Below are positions 1 to 9,276 of a stretch of 64,000 nucleotides of DNA, in pieces; position 1 is the stretch's first letter, and every line of letters begins with the position of its first letter. Under the pieces are notes generated by a model that was not told the DNA's origin, searched no databases, and saw only the letters and a program-made list of their open reading frames with translations. Where the stretch lies: positions 124,001-188,000 of the forward strand of contig NZ_FLQT01000003.1 in assembly GCF_900088125.1 (NCBI RefSeq). The letters are read 5' to 3'. The DNA comes from Peptoniphilus pacaensis. Its GTDB lineage: Bacteria; Bacillota; Clostridia; Tissierellales; Peptoniphilaceae. Made by a program: the position numbers and the translations under genes.

Positions 1-460
1 CTTTTGATGTTCTACAGAATTTGTTTTTCAAATTTTCCACATCAACCGGAAATCCGTTTAATAATGTCCTTATCGTTTCAGAACCCTGCGGAAAGAGAAT
101 GCTGATTGTGATTCCGTGATAGTGTTTAAGTGGAAAGTAAAACTCTCCGCGATGCTGGGTGCGTACTTCCATCTGCAAATCACCAGCACTAATATAAGTG
201 TACTTTTCCGGATGAATGCTATTTTCTATTCTTCCTTCTTTACAGTAATCAATGGTGAACATCGATTGATGTGGCTTGAAAGCTGAGTAACAAGTTTTGA
301 GATGAAAGTCATTAAAAAGTACAAAGACGCCTTCGAAAAGGGAGTAGCAAGTCATCGTCCCCGAGCCGGTTTCATCATGCAAAAAAAAGATCGAACTGCC
401 ATCTTCTCGTTTCTGCATTTTGATATTATCTCCCATATTGCCTAGGGCGTTCATTGTCAT
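1..460 (-). CDS. AraC-type transcriptional regulator, N-terminal part (cut by window edge)
   Basis: An open frame runs from an ATG at 460 (a second ATG lies at 454) to base 1 without a stop, giving 153 residues. It carries a cupin-like sensor region of the sort found at the N-terminus of AraC-family regulators, with stretches such as FHLKTCYSAFKP, FTIDYCKEGRIE and ISAGDLQME. The helix-turn-helix half would lie beyond the window, so the family call rests on the sensor domain and on context. Its start overlaps the stop of the ECF ATPase gene by an ATGA junction, so it is the last visible gene of the transporter operon. I infer that it senses the transported compound or controls the transporter. 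Confidence 0.7.
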   Translation of the reverse strand, partial: MTMNALGNMGDNIKMQKREDGSSIFFLHDETGSGTMTCYSLFEGVFVLFNDFHLKTCYSAFKPHQSMFTIDYCKEGRIENSIHPEKYTYISAGDLQMEVRTQHRGEFYFPLKHYHGITISILFPQGSETIRTLLNGFPVDVENLKNKFCRTSK

Positions 461-1926
461 GACTCCTCCTCTCTAAAAAAATTCTGCAATTTCTGCACTG
501 TCGTCTGGTTCAAATCATATTGCTCCTTAATTCGCCCATCTTTCATTTCAACAATATGCTGACAGGCAAGAGCGATAAACTCCGGATCATGAGTAATAAT
601 TAAGCATGTTTTTCCTAAAAGAATTATCCTCTTTATAATTTGTGCAAAACGCTGCATGTTTTCCAAATCAAGACCACTGGTCGGCTCATCAAAGATTAAA
701 ACATCTCGATTACTCATCAGAGCGGAGGCTACTGCAACACGCTGCTTTTGCCCTCCTGAAAGAGACATGGGATGTTCATCTTTAAAGCCATCCAGATGGA
801 GTTCTTGGAGTATTGCCTCGGCTGCAGAATGATTTTCTTCTTCCTGAGAAATCAAAAGCTCTTCCATAACCGTTTCTGTAAACAACTGATGATTCACTTC
901 CTGTTGCACAAGATAGGTCAGATCACGTCTTTTTTTAGGTGGAAAAGTCTTGTTTTTATAGATCAGTTTGCTTTTATCTTTTTTCACCAGTCCGCAAAGA
1001 AGTTTGGCAAAAGTGGACTTGCCGGCACCGTTTGAACCTATGAGAGCTGTTGCCCTTCCCAGAGGAAGTTGAAACTTCGGAATATTCAATACGCTTTGCG
1101 TATTGTGGTAGGAAAAATTCACATCGTAAAGCTCTAAAAAATCTTTCGTCGGCGATAATGGATCAGAAGCTCCAAATGAAAGCTGTTTTATGTCCGGAAT
1201 ACGTATCCCATGCGTTTCATAAAACGAACTCGGTAACTCGAAAAAGTTAACGCCTTGATAGTCACCGATCATCTCGCCGGCATCAAGCAATATCACACGA
1301 TCCACTAAATTTTTTAAATAATGGATGCGATGCTCGGCAATAACGATTGTTTTTCCCTCATCTTTCCAAAATTGTATCATCCCTTGCAAATTTGCGATAG
1401 CGGAAAAATCAAGATTAGCACTTGGCTCATCCATAAGAACAAGATTGGGAGAAAGCACAGCCACAGAGGCACAAGCAATTTTTTGTTTTTCTCCGGAAGA
1501 AAGATGAAACAAACTCTTTCCCATCAATCTCTCAATATGTAAAGAGGATACGATTTTGTTAAAACGCAATCGAATATCTTCTTTTGACATACCTAAATTT
1601 TCACAGGCAAAAACCAGTTCACTATCCGTATCTACATTAAAAAACTGGCTGCGGGGATTTTGAAATACGCAGCCAACAATCGGCGCGAGTTCATACAGAG
1701 CAAGCGTATGTGGACTTTTACCAAAAACAGATACACTTCCCAAACTTTTCCCTTCATAGTAATGAGGAATAAGTCCATTTAAAGCTCGTATTATGGTCGT
1801 CTTACCACATCCGGACATTCCCGTCAAAAGAACGCATTGACCGTCAGGGATTCTCAGATTGATATTTTTAAGTGTACTTTGGTCAGAGGATGTATAGGAA
1901 AAAGAAAAATTTCTTATTTCTATCAT
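457..1926 (-). CDS. ECF transporter ATPase, two ABC domains in one chain
   Basis: The 489-residue protein carries two ABC ATPase domains. The first has Walker A GMSGCGKTT near residue 36, signature LSSGEKQK near 140 and Walker B LVLMDEP. The second has GSNGAGKST near 296, signature LSGGQKQR and LIFDEPTSGLD. No membrane segments are present. Energy-coupling factor importers need two ATPase domains; here they are fused, as in several group I ECF systems with their own T and S subunits. The start overlaps the end of ecfT by four bases. It powers vitamin or metabolite uptake at the cytoplasmic face of the membrane; the substrate cannot be read from the sequence. Confidence 0.9.
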   Translation of the reverse strand: MIEIRNFSFSYTSSDQSTLKNINLRIPDGQCVLLTGMSGCGKTTIIRALNGLIPHYYEGKSLGSVSVFGKSPHTLALYELAPIVGCVFQNPRSQFFNVDTDSELVFACENLGMSKEDIRLRFNKIVSSLHIERLMGKSLFHLSSGEKQKIACASVAVLSPNLVLMDEPSANLDFSAIANLQGMIQFWKDEGKTIVIAEHRIHYLKNLVDRVILLDAGEMIGDYQGVNFFELPSSFYETHGIRIPDIKQLSFGASDPLSPTKDFLELYDVNFSYHNTQSVLNIPKFQLPLGRATALIGSNGAGKSTFAKLLCGLVKKDKSKLIYKNKTFPPKKRRDLTYLVQQEVNHQLFTETVMEELLISQEEENHSAAEAILQELHLDGFKDEHPMSLSGGQKQRVAVASALMSNRDVLIFDEPTSGLDLENMQRFAQIIKRIILLGKTCLIITHDPEFIALACQHIVEMKDGRIKEQYDLNQTTVQKLQNFFREEES

Positions 1927-2651
1927 GACGAACCTCCGATCTTATAAAAGATAAGTACACACAAGCTAACCAGGCAAAGCATCAGAAAGAGTATATCCTG
2001 CAAATGGAATCCAATTTTACAGACATTGGTGCGCCTAATCGGCGCGCCTAAGCCACGTGTTAAAGCAGATGCGGAAAGTTCATCACCGATTTTTACGCAG
2101 GACACCATCAGCGGAACCAGACGATATTCCAGAGTTTTCCAAGGTTTTGAACCACCTAAAGAGATGCCTCTCATTTTCATTGCATCGGCTATAGCGTGAT
2201 ACTCTTCCAAGATGGTAGGAAAAAAGCGAAAAACAACGGAAAGTGGAATCGTAATCTGGGCAGGAACACGCATGCGTTCCATTGCTGCCATAAACTCGCT
2301 GATTTTCGTTGAGCTGAGCAAATAGGTACCCATGGCAAGCCCCGGCATCATGCGAACAAAAATACCGCAAAAAGCCACCAACAGAAAACCTAAAAATCCT
2401 GTAACGAGCGGCAAAAGATATATCTGCCCTACATAGGCCGCTATGAATAAAATGGCATATATGGCGGCATATTTCCTCTTGCTTTCAATAAGAAACAGTA
2501 TAAAGGGAACAGATATAAGGAGTATTCGAATCGGAGCCAGCCAATATCCATGTCCTCCTCCCACAACGACAGCAGCGATGGTAAAGACAAGAAGTATTTT
2601 TGTTCGAGGATCAAGAAATTCTTTTTTTGATCGCGTTTGAATAGGTTGCAT
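1923..2651 (-). CDS. ecfT: ECF transporter transmembrane coupling subunit (EcfT)
   Basis: This 242-residue membrane protein has several hydrophobic segments. It carries two Ala-X-Arg/Arg-Gly type coupling motifs of EcfT proteins, ADAMKMRGI and ASALTRGLGAP, which in the family dock onto the two ATPase domains. It lies between the S component (six bases upstream) and the fused ATPase (overlapping by four bases), giving the order S-T-A-A-AraC. I infer that it scaffolds a dedicated importer rather than serving as a shared module, because all components are together here. Confidence 0.88.
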   Translation of the reverse strand: MQPIQTRSKKEFLDPRTKILLVFTIAAVVVGGGHGYWLAPIRILLISVPFILFLIESKRKYAAIYAILFIAAYVGQIYLLPLVTGFLGFLLVAFCGIFVRMMPGLAMGTYLLSSTKISEFMAAMERMRVPAQITIPLSVVFRFFPTILEEYHAIADAMKMRGISLGGSKPWKTLEYRLVPLMVSCVKIGDELSASALTRGLGAPIRRTNVCKIGFHLQDILFLMLCLVSLCVLIFYKIGGSS

Positions 2652-2657
2652 GATGAA

Positions 2658-3248
2658 TTAGACAATCCCGGCACGTTCGAACTGCTTTTTTAGAAGGGAA
2701 CGTCCAATCAAAGCACCAAGGATGCCCGCGATAAACATGCCTACAAGTAATGGGATCAAACTCCAGTCCGGAATAAGCTTCATAAGTGCATCCGCATAGG
2801 CCTTTCCGTAACCGCCTTGTGCTAAATTTTGATAATAAGCATCACGGCTAATAACAATAGGAATATAGTTGCCGATCAGCCATATTGAAAAAATACCTTT
2901 GCTGAGAATTACTTTTTTTGCACTGGAATAATCCGAGGATTTTAATAACAAATCCGCTAAAAAGCCCGCGATAAGTCCGGTGAAGGGTGCATATACGCCC
3001 ATTCCCATGACCCCGATTAGTAGTCCAAGCAAAAATCCCATAATGGTTATAAGCCCAAACTTTTTCGTTTTGCTCACAAACAACACATACGGAATACCGT
3101 CAATAAGCGGCACGATGATGCCTAAAAGCGGAATAAATATTGGCATGTAACCCAGCATTGCTACTGCCATGCAAAGAGCAAACATAATGGCAGTAAAAAC
3201 ACCTGTGGTGATCAAATCTTTTGCTTTAATTCCAGATGATTTTTTCAT
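2658..3248 (-). CDS. ECF transporter substrate-binding membrane subunit (MptD/Trep_Strep-like S component)
   Basis: A 196-residue, very hydrophobic protein with about five to six membrane segments and the N-terminal pattern KAKDLITTGVFTAIMFAL. This resembles the Trep_Strep/MptD-type putative S components found next to EcfT and EcfA in Firmicutes. It starts at ATG 3248 behind a clear AGGAGG-type ribosome site and is the first gene of the operon. The substrate is unknown, since members of this family are assigned only by context. The recombinase remnant just upstream and the lower GC of this stretch suggest acquisition by transfer. Confidence 0.8.
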   Translation of the reverse strand: MKKSSGIKAKDLITTGVFTAIMFALCMAVAMLGYMPIFIPLLGIIVPLIDGIPYVLFVSKTKKFGLITIMGFLLGLLIGVMGMGVYAPFTGLIAGFLADLLLKSSDYSSAKKVILSKGIFSIWLIGNYIPIVISRDAYYQNLAQGGYGKAYADALMKLIPDWSLIPLLVGMFIAGILGALIGRSLLKKQFERAGIV

Positions 3249-3358
3249 ACGATTAACCTCCTTTGAGTTAGAATAAGCTGACTTAGCACATTTGATTAAA
3301 CCTCTTTAAGGGCATTTCATTCAACCCTGATTAAAATAAAAAGCTCCATTCGGACATT

Positions 3359-4016
3359 TTATAGAGCCTTGATTTCTGAGCCGTTTCTAAATATCACGCG
3401 GATATCGTCTTTTCCATACACCGTGATGTGATCCACAAGAGCACAGAAGTTCTGTTCGTCGAATGCTTGCAGAAGCCTGTCTTGTTTTTGTAACTGCTTC
3501 AGTTGGTCGCCTGCATCTTTTTAAGCTTTCCTTCGATCTTCGCTAAGGCCGCCTGTTTTTCATCGTAGAAGCGTTTCAGATCTTCATACTTTCTCTGATA
3601 CTCGCTCTGGTCTTGCGGGATAGCAGCATTTTGGCGGATAAGGTCTTCGATCATCTTGGCACAGACTTCCATCTCGCTTTCCAGCTTGGCTTTTTCGCCT
3701 TCCAAGGTATGAGTATCATAAACGCCTCCGACAATCTCTTGAAAGCTATTAAGAATCTCATCTTTATTCTCTATGAGATTGTTGGTCGCAGAAAGGACGG
3801 CGGCTTTTAGCTCCTCATTGGTAAGATGCACGCCGTTTTTGCAGAGGGAGTTTTTCTTGCAGCGCCTGTTGCATTGCTAGATAACCTGCTTGTATTTGTC
3901 GTTGGAATGCCAGACTTTTGAACCGAGCCTTGTTCCGCATTCTCCGCAGTAGATCTTGCCGGAGAAAAGTCTCACGCCACTGTGTCTTCCTTTTTCGTTT
4001 TTGCGCCGTTCCATCT
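3359..4016 (-). pseudogene. serine recombinase, C-terminal remnant (in-frame stop and frameshift)
   Basis: Read on the minus strand from about 4016, the frame encodes the zinc-ribbon part of a large serine recombinase: KGRHSGVRLFSGKIYCGECG, then GSKVWHSNDKYKQVI, a TAG where Trp is expected (near 3882), then QCNRRCKKNSLCKNGVHLT. A coiled-coil stretch follows to about 3510, where the frame shifts. The true C-terminus, ending in FDEQNFCALVDHITVYG and VIFRNGSEIKAL, continues in another frame to TAA at 3359. The catalytic N-terminal domain is absent. This is a decayed relic of an integrative element such as a Tn5397/Tn4451-type transposon; the intact 110-residue stretch inside it is not a separate gene. 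Confidence 0.85.
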
Positions 4017-4092
4017 ACAGTGTCGGAATAGATGTCGCATTAGGAAGTGGCGCCTTTCTTCTGTTATAATAGGTCGAGAAAGGTTGTGACCT

Positions 4093-4887
4093 ATGTCAGA
4101 TTCGATTGTGATTTTCGACTCCGGCCTCGGCGGCATTACGGCTCTGAAAGAAGCCATGAAGGCCATGCCGGCGGAAAATTTTATTTACTACGGCGACACG
4201 GCCCACGTGCCCTACGGCCCGAAAGATGCCGAGGACATACGGGGCTATTTAGATGAGATGATGCACGAGGTGGAAATCTTTTCGCCCAAGGCCGTGCTCC
4301 TCGCCTGCAATACGGCTACGGTGACATCCGCCGACTACCTGCGAAAAAAATATTCCATTCCCATCGTGGGCATGGAGCCCGCCGTTAAGCCCGCCATTGA
4401 ACACGATGTGGACCGCAAGCGGATTTTGGTCCTGTCTACGGAGGGCACGGGCAAGAGCGCCCGCCTGCGCCGCCTGGTGGAAAAGTTCGACGACGACCGC
4501 CTGGTGGACATTCTTCCCCTGCCCAATCTGGTGGATTTCGCCGAGCGTTTGGAATTCGACAGCGACGCCGTCAGGTACGATTTGGAAACCATCCTCGCCT
4601 CCTATCCTCTGGAAGAGTACGGCTCCCTGGTTTTGGGCTGCACCCATTTTATTTGGTACAGAGATCTGTTCAAAGAGCTTTTGCCGAGCCATATGGAAAT
4701 TTTAGACGGAAACGCCGCCACAGTTCGCCAGCTCATGCGGAAATTAGACGGCAAGATTAAAGCGGAAGGCGAAGGGTCCCTTCGAATAATATTTACCGGC
4801 GAGGTTAAAGACGACACGGCTTCCTTTTTGCGCCGCACCCTGGCGCGGGATTTCGAGTTTCTTTCCCTCGAGTCTCGCCATGAATAA
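4093..4887 (+). CDS. murI: glutamate racemase
   Basis: The enzyme interconverts L- and D-glutamate, supplying D-Glu for peptidoglycan in the cytoplasm. The 264-residue length is normal. Family motifs are all present: FDSGLGG (Asp9), YGDTAHVPYG, ACNTAT with the catalytic Cys72, and LGCTHF with the second catalytic Cys183 and His185. A TATAAT box at 4065-4070 lies just upstream, at the point where the recombinase remnant ends. The last codons overlap the start of the glycosyltransferase gene at 4880, so the two are translationally coupled. Confidence 0.95.
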   Translation: MSDSIVIFDSGLGGITALKEAMKAMPAENFIYYGDTAHVPYGPKDAEDIRGYLDEMMHEVEIFSPKAVLLACNTATVTSADYLRKKYSIPIVGMEPAVKPAIEHDVDRKRILVLSTEGTGKSARLRRLVEKFDDDRLVDILPLPNLVDFAERLEFDSDAVRYDLETILASYPLEEYGSLVLGCTHFIWYRDLFKELLPSHMEILDGNAATVRQLMRKLDGKIKAEGEGSLRIIFTGEVKDDTASFLRRTLARDFEFLSLESRHE

Positions 4888-5965
4888 TCACATTTCTAAA
4901 CGCGAAAACGACTTGGTCCTCATCCCCGCCTTCGAGCCCGATGAGAGCCTGCTGTCTTTCATCGAAGATCTTCTAGCGAGGGAACTGAACGTCCTCGTCG
5001 TAGACGACGGCAGCGGCAGCGACTTTGCGCCTCTGTTTGCCCGTCTTCCCGAGGCCGTTACTTTTCTTTCCTATGAAAGCAATCGAGGCAAGGGCTATGC
5101 CATGAAGTACGCCATGAAAGCCGTGGCCGAGACCATGCCTCAGGTGAAATTTATCGTCACCGCCGATGCCGACGGCCAGCACAGCCCGGAAGATACGTTG
5201 AAAATATTACAGGCGGTCCACGACAATCCCGACGCCTTGGTACTGGGCGTGCGCGACTTTCCCGAAAACACACCTTTGCGTTCCCGCATCGGCAATCGAC
5301 TGACAGCAAAGGTCTTCGGCCGCTTGACAGGCATTAAGGATTTGGAAGACACCCAAACCGGGCTAAGGGCCTTTAGTACCGAGCACTTGGATTTGCTTTT
5401 AAGCATTGAAGGCGAGCGTTACGAATACGAAATGCGCCAGCTTATGGATTGGACGAAACATTCCCTTTCCATTGTGCAAGTTCCCATCCAAACCATTTAT
5501 CGGGACGCAGAAAATTCTACCTCCCACTACAGCGCCGTTAAAGATTCTGCAAGGATTTTCAAATGCCTGTTGGACAATGGCGAAGCCCTGCTCTTTACAG
5601 TGAGCGGCATCGTCAGCTTCACTCTGGACTTTTTACTTTTTAATTTACTTTACTATTTCACAAAACCGCTTCATCTCAGTTATGCTTTGGCAATTCCCAA
5701 TGTAGCGGCGCGATTGATCAGTGCCAATTTAAATTTCTACTTAAATCGCAATTTCGTCTTTGAATCCAAGGATTCCGTATTTAAAGATGTGGTTCAGTAT
5801 TTCGCTCTGGTACTGGTCCTTCTCGCGGTCAACAGTTTGTTTTTAAGTTTTTACGGCAATGTCGTTGGTCTTCAGGCTACCGTCGCCAAGCTCTGCGTGG
5901 AGATTACGGTCTTCATCATCAGTTATCTGGTTCAACACTTTTATATTTTCGCCAATAAAAAATGA
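4880..5965 (+). CDS. family 2 glycosyltransferase fused to a GtrA-like membrane domain
   Basis: The 361-residue protein has a DPM1-like GT2 domain in its first 220 residues: VLIPAFEP, a nucleotide-sugar binding VVDDGSG with Asp42/Asp43, and DADGQHSPED. A GtrA-like domain of about four membrane segments follows from about residue 235 (FTVSGIVSFTLDFLLFNLLYY and on). GT2-GtrA fusions usually make or move polyprenyl-linked sugars for cell-wall glycans. The start overlaps the end of murI, which fits an envelope role. A strong terminator follows directly. The sugar and acceptor cannot be deduced. Confidence 0.88.
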   Translation: MNNHISKRENDLVLIPAFEPDESLLSFIEDLLARELNVLVVDDGSGSDFAPLFARLPEAVTFLSYESNRGKGYAMKYAMKAVAETMPQVKFIVTADADGQHSPEDTLKILQAVHDNPDALVLGVRDFPENTPLRSRIGNRLTAKVFGRLTGIKDLEDTQTGLRAFSTEHLDLLLSIEGERYEYEMRQLMDWTKHSLSIVQVPIQTIYRDAENSTSHYSAVKDSARIFKCLLDNGEALLFTVSGIVSFTLDFLLFNLLYYFTKPLHLSYALAIPNVAARLISANLNFYLNRNFVFESKDSVFKDVVQYFALVLVLLAVNSLFLSFYGNVVGLQATVAKLCVEITVFIISYLVQHFYIFANKK

Positions 5966-5972
5966 TTCAAAG

Positions 5973-5999
5973 AAAAGCACGCCCGACGCGTGCTTTTTT
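5973..5999 (+). terminator. rho-independent terminator after the murI-glycosyltransferase operon
   Basis: Ten-base perfect stem AAAAGCACGC / GCGTGCTTTT with a five-base loop, followed by T residues. It sits eight bases after the glycosyltransferase stop. Confidence 0.9.
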
Positions 6000-6035
6000 G
6001 CTATGATTGAATCAGGAATGTAGCGAGGTGTGCTT

Positions 6036-6737
6036 ATGAAAAGAAATAACCGAGGAAATAAATGCGACTCCACTGTCACTGAGGAAACGTCACCTTCCCT
6101 GTTGCAACTGGATTCGATCTACAAAAAGCCTTCCGTCAATCCGAATGAATTGCGGCGCAGGGAAATTTACCGCTACCTGCGCCTGGAAGGCCACGCCCCC
6201 GACGAGGCCACATCCGCCGATGTGGAGCGCAATTTAAAGCGCCTTCACGACATGGTGGACGTGCGTGCCGTCGTATCTCTTCGTCCGGTGACGAAGATGG
6301 GGGATGCCATCGTCTTCGGCGATTTTTCCACGGAGAGTGTTATGCTGCAGAAGAACATGAAGACCAGCGAATACGCCGTCATCTTTGCCATGACCCTGGG
6401 TGACGCCGTGGACCGGCTCATCAACCGCCTCCTCGTGACATCGAAGGCCGACGCCTTTATTACCGATGCCTGCTGCACCGAGTATTTGGAAAGCTGCGCC
6501 AATCACTACTGCGCCCAAGTGCGGGACGAGGCGGCGGAGTACGGTTTCTGCGCCCATCCCCGTTTTTCCCCGGGCTTCGCCGATTTCGGTTTGGAATTTC
6601 AGTGGCCCTTGATTCGCAGTCTCCACGCGGATAAAAAAATGCACATCGCCCTCACCGAAGGCAATATGCTCGTCCCGACAAAAACCATGACCGCCCTTAT
6701 GGGATTGGATCGGAGGAATCATGACCTCATTACTTAA
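6036..6737 (+). CDS. methionine synthase reactivation-domain protein (split MetH C-terminal module)
   Basis: The 233-residue protein resembles the AdoMet-dependent activation domain that forms the C-terminus of full-length MetH. It has the hallmark RFSPGF around residue 176 followed by ADFGLEFQWPL, and the upstream pattern MTLGDAVDRLI. In the family this domain binds S-adenosylmethionine and re-methylates oxidised cob(II)alamin. I chose ATG 6036 over the in-frame GTG 6030 because GAGGTG lies five to ten bases before it. The gene overlaps metH by 17 bases, so the two are made together. The residues past about 215 are few, so this is a minimal activation module. Confidence 0.85.
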   Translation: MKRNNRGNKCDSTVTEETSPSLLQLDSIYKKPSVNPNELRRREIYRYLRLEGHAPDEATSADVERNLKRLHDMVDVRAVVSLRPVTKMGDAIVFGDFSTESVMLQKNMKTSEYAVIFAMTLGDAVDRLINRLLVTSKADAFITDACCTEYLESCANHYCAQVRDEAAEYGFCAHPRFSPGFADFGLEFQWPLIRSLHADKKMHIALTEGNMLVPTKTMTALMGLDRRNHDLIT

Positions 6738-9090
6738 ACGATTAAAAAGCGACCGCCTCTACTACGACGGCGCCTGCGGCACCTTTTTGCAGGCAACGGG
6801 CTTGGAGGCCGGCGCCCTGCCCGAAATGCTGAACATCAGCGCACCGGATGTGGTCGTGGACATGCACCGGGCCTATTTAAAAAGCGGCGCGGACATCGTC
6901 CTCACCAATACATTTGGCGCCAATCGCTTTAAATTTTCAGGCACCGACGCTTCCGTAGAAGAGGTGGTCTCCGCCGCCGTCGCCCATGCCAAGGCCGCCG
7001 TTCGCGCAGAAGGCCACGGCTATGTGTCTCTTGACATCGGCCCTCTGGGAAAAATCTTGGCGCCTCTGGGGGATGTGGCATTCGAAGACGCCTACGACGC
7101 CTTTAAAGAAATCGTGGAGGCGGGCGTGGAGGCGGGCGTGGATCTCATCACCATCGAGACCATGTCCGACACCTACGAAATCAAGGCCGCCCTTCTCGCC
7201 GCCAAGGAAAATTCCGAGCTGCCCGTCTTCGTCACCGCCGCCTTTCAAGAAGACGGCCGCTTGCTTACCGGCTGCGATATGGAAACTTTCGTGGAAATCA
7301 CCACGGCCCTGGGCGCCGATGCCATCGGCATGAACTGCAGCTTCGGCCCGGTGCAGACTCTGCCCCTGATGAAGGACATGGCCGCCCTAACCACTCTTCC
7401 TTTAATCGTGAACCCCAACGCCGGTCTGCCCCACATCTCAGACGGAAAGACCGCCTACGACATCGACGCCGAGGTCTTTTCCGATTACATGATTGAGTTT
7501 GCCGACATGGGCGTGCAAATTCTCGGCGGCTGTTGCGGCACCCTTCCCAACTACATCGAAAAAACCGTGGCAAAAACGCGGGCCATCCCCGTAGTTTCGC
7601 CGAAGGGCAGCCCGCGCTCGGCCATTACCTCTTACACCCGGCTGGTGGATCTCGACGACAAGCCCCACATGATCGGCGAGCGACTCAATCCCACGGGGAA
7701 GAAATACCTGCAACAGGCTTTGAAAGACGGCCACACCTCGGCGGTGCTGGCCATCGCCTTGGATGAAGAGGAAGACGGCGCCCACATTCTCGATGTCAAC
7801 GTCGGCGTGCCCGGCTTGGACGAGGTGGCGGTGCTCCCCGAAATCATTCGCGCCCTGCAAGGGGTGTGCGAGCTGCCTCTTACCATCGACACGAGCAACG
7901 CCCGCGCCATGGAAGCCAGCGCCCGCATCTACAACGGCCGGCCTCTGTTGAATTCCGTCAGTGGCAAACAGTCCGTCATGGACGAGGTCTTTCCCATTGC
8001 AAAAAAATACGGCGGCATGTGCATCGCCCTCTTGCTGGACGACGAGGGCATTCCGAAAACCGTGGAAAAGCGCATGGAAATCGTGGATAGCATCCTCAAA
8101 GAAGGGGCCCGCTACGGCCTCACCGATAAAGATTTTCTCTTCGATCCTTTGGCCATGACCATCTCCAGCCAAAAAGACGGTGCCGTCGTCGTCCTGGAGA
8201 CCTTGCGCCGATTAAAGGATCGCGGGCTCCGGTCCACCTTGGGGGTGTCCAATATTTCCTTCGGCCTGCCCAATCGGGAGCTCATTAACAGCAACTTTTA
8301 CGCCATGTGCCTCGCCGCGGGACTCAGCGCGGGAATCGTCAATCCCTCCTCGGCCCTGATGCAAAAGGCCTATAAATCCTCCATGGCCCTTTTAGGCTTC
8401 GACCCGGATTTTACCGACTTCATCGACGCCTTTACGGAAGAAGAGTCGCAACTTCCCCAAGGGGGCACTCGGGATCTTTCCTACGCCATTGAAAAAGGCC
8501 TGAGCAAGGACGCGAAGGACATGACCGTCGCCCTTCTCGCCGACCACAGTCCTCTGGACATTATTAACGAGTACCTGGTGCCCTCTTTGGACAAGGTGGG
8601 CCGAGGCTTCGAAGCAAAGACACTGTTCTTGCCCCAGCTCCTTCGCGCCGCCGATGCCGCCGCCGCGGCCTTTACGGTGATCCGCGCCCGCATGGACGAA
8701 AGCGGCCACGCCGGGGAGAACAAGGGACGCATTCTCGTGGCCACGGTGAAAGGCGACATTCACGACATCGGAAAAAATATCGTGAAGGCCCTGTTAGAAA
8801 ACTACGGCTTCGATATTTTGGATTTAGGAAAAGACGTCTCCCCGGAAAAAATCGCGGAGACGGCAAGAGAAGAGAACATACCCATCGTAGGTCTGTCGAC
8901 ACTGATGACCACCACGGTGCCCTTTATGGAAGAGACTATTCGCCTCTTGAAAAAAGATGCCCCCGAGACGAAAGTCATGGTGGGCGGCGCCGTTTTGACG
9001 AAAGACTACGCCGAAGAGATCGGCGCCCACGTCTATTGCAAAGACGCCATGGCCTCCGTGCGCTTTGCCGAATCCTTTTTTGAAAAATAA
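6721..9090 (+). CDS. metH: cobalamin-dependent methionine synthase lacking the activation domain
   Basis: The enzyme moves a methyl group from methyltetrahydrofolate through cobalamin to homocysteine. The 789 residues hold four modules: a homocysteine S-methyltransferase domain (about 1-300) with the zinc ligands MNCSFG (Cys about 205) and GGCCGT (about 270); a pterin-binding domain (about 320-570, GERLNPTGKK, DVNVG); a B12 cap (about 590-660); and a B12 domain with GDIHDIGKN (about 677-685), whose His ligates cobalt, plus VGLSTLMTT and VGGAVLT. The usual fifth module is missing and is encoded by the overlapping upstream gene. Full-length MetH is about 1,200 residues. Confidence 0.95.
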   Translation: MTSLLKRLKSDRLYYDGACGTFLQATGLEAGALPEMLNISAPDVVVDMHRAYLKSGADIVLTNTFGANRFKFSGTDASVEEVVSAAVAHAKAAVRAEGHGYVSLDIGPLGKILAPLGDVAFEDAYDAFKEIVEAGVEAGVDLITIETMSDTYEIKAALLAAKENSELPVFVTAAFQEDGRLLTGCDMETFVEITTALGADAIGMNCSFGPVQTLPLMKDMAALTTLPLIVNPNAGLPHISDGKTAYDIDAEVFSDYMIEFADMGVQILGGCCGTLPNYIEKTVAKTRAIPVVSPKGSPRSAITSYTRLVDLDDKPHMIGERLNPTGKKYLQQALKDGHTSAVLAIALDEEEDGAHILDVNVGVPGLDEVAVLPEIIRALQGVCELPLTIDTSNARAMEASARIYNGRPLLNSVSGKQSVMDEVFPIAKKYGGMCIALLLDDEGIPKTVEKRMEIVDSILKEGARYGLTDKDFLFDPLAMTISSQKDGAVVVLETLRRLKDRGLRSTLGVSNISFGLPNRELINSNFYAMCLAAGLSAGIVNPSSALMQKAYKSSMALLGFDPDFTDFIDAFTEEESQLPQGGTRDLSYAIEKGLSKDAKDMTVALLADHSPLDIINEYLVPSLDKVGRGFEAKTLFLPQLLRAADAAAAAFTVIRARMDESGHAGENKGRILVATVKGDIHDIGKNIVKALLENYGFDILDLGKDVSPEKIAETAREENIPIVGLSTLMTTTVPFMEETIRLLKKDAPETKVMVGGAVLTKDYAEEIGAHVYCKDAMASVRFAESFFEK

Positions 9091-9146
9091 GTAAATTTCG
9101 ACATAGAAAAAGCGAGCCGGCGCGCTCGCTTTAGAGTAATGACTAT

Positions 9147-9182
9147 GGAAGGGAGAATCACCGAATTCACCCTTCCTTTTTT
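9147..9182 (+). terminator. terminator after metH
   Basis: Stem GGAAGGG / CCCTTCC with a small inner GAAT/ATTC pairing and six T residues after it. A second hairpin just upstream at 9109-9132 (AAAGCGAGC / GCTCGCTTT) has its T-run on the other strand. Confidence 0.8.
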
Positions 9183-9276
9183 ATGTCTTCAAACCTCTTT
9201 AAGCCCTAAGTAGTAAAATATTAAAAACGGTCTGTCGGCTCCGCTCCAAAATAAAAAAGAAAGATTGGGATTTATC

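Noticed and set aside
3499-3831. 110-residue frame as an independent coiled-coil protein
   Set aside because: It continues recombinase sequence on both sides across a stop codon and a frameshift, so it is part of a pseudogene.
7438-8172. 244-residue open frame opposite metH
   Set aside because: It is a shadow of GC-rich metH codons; no family sequence and no start signal are visible.
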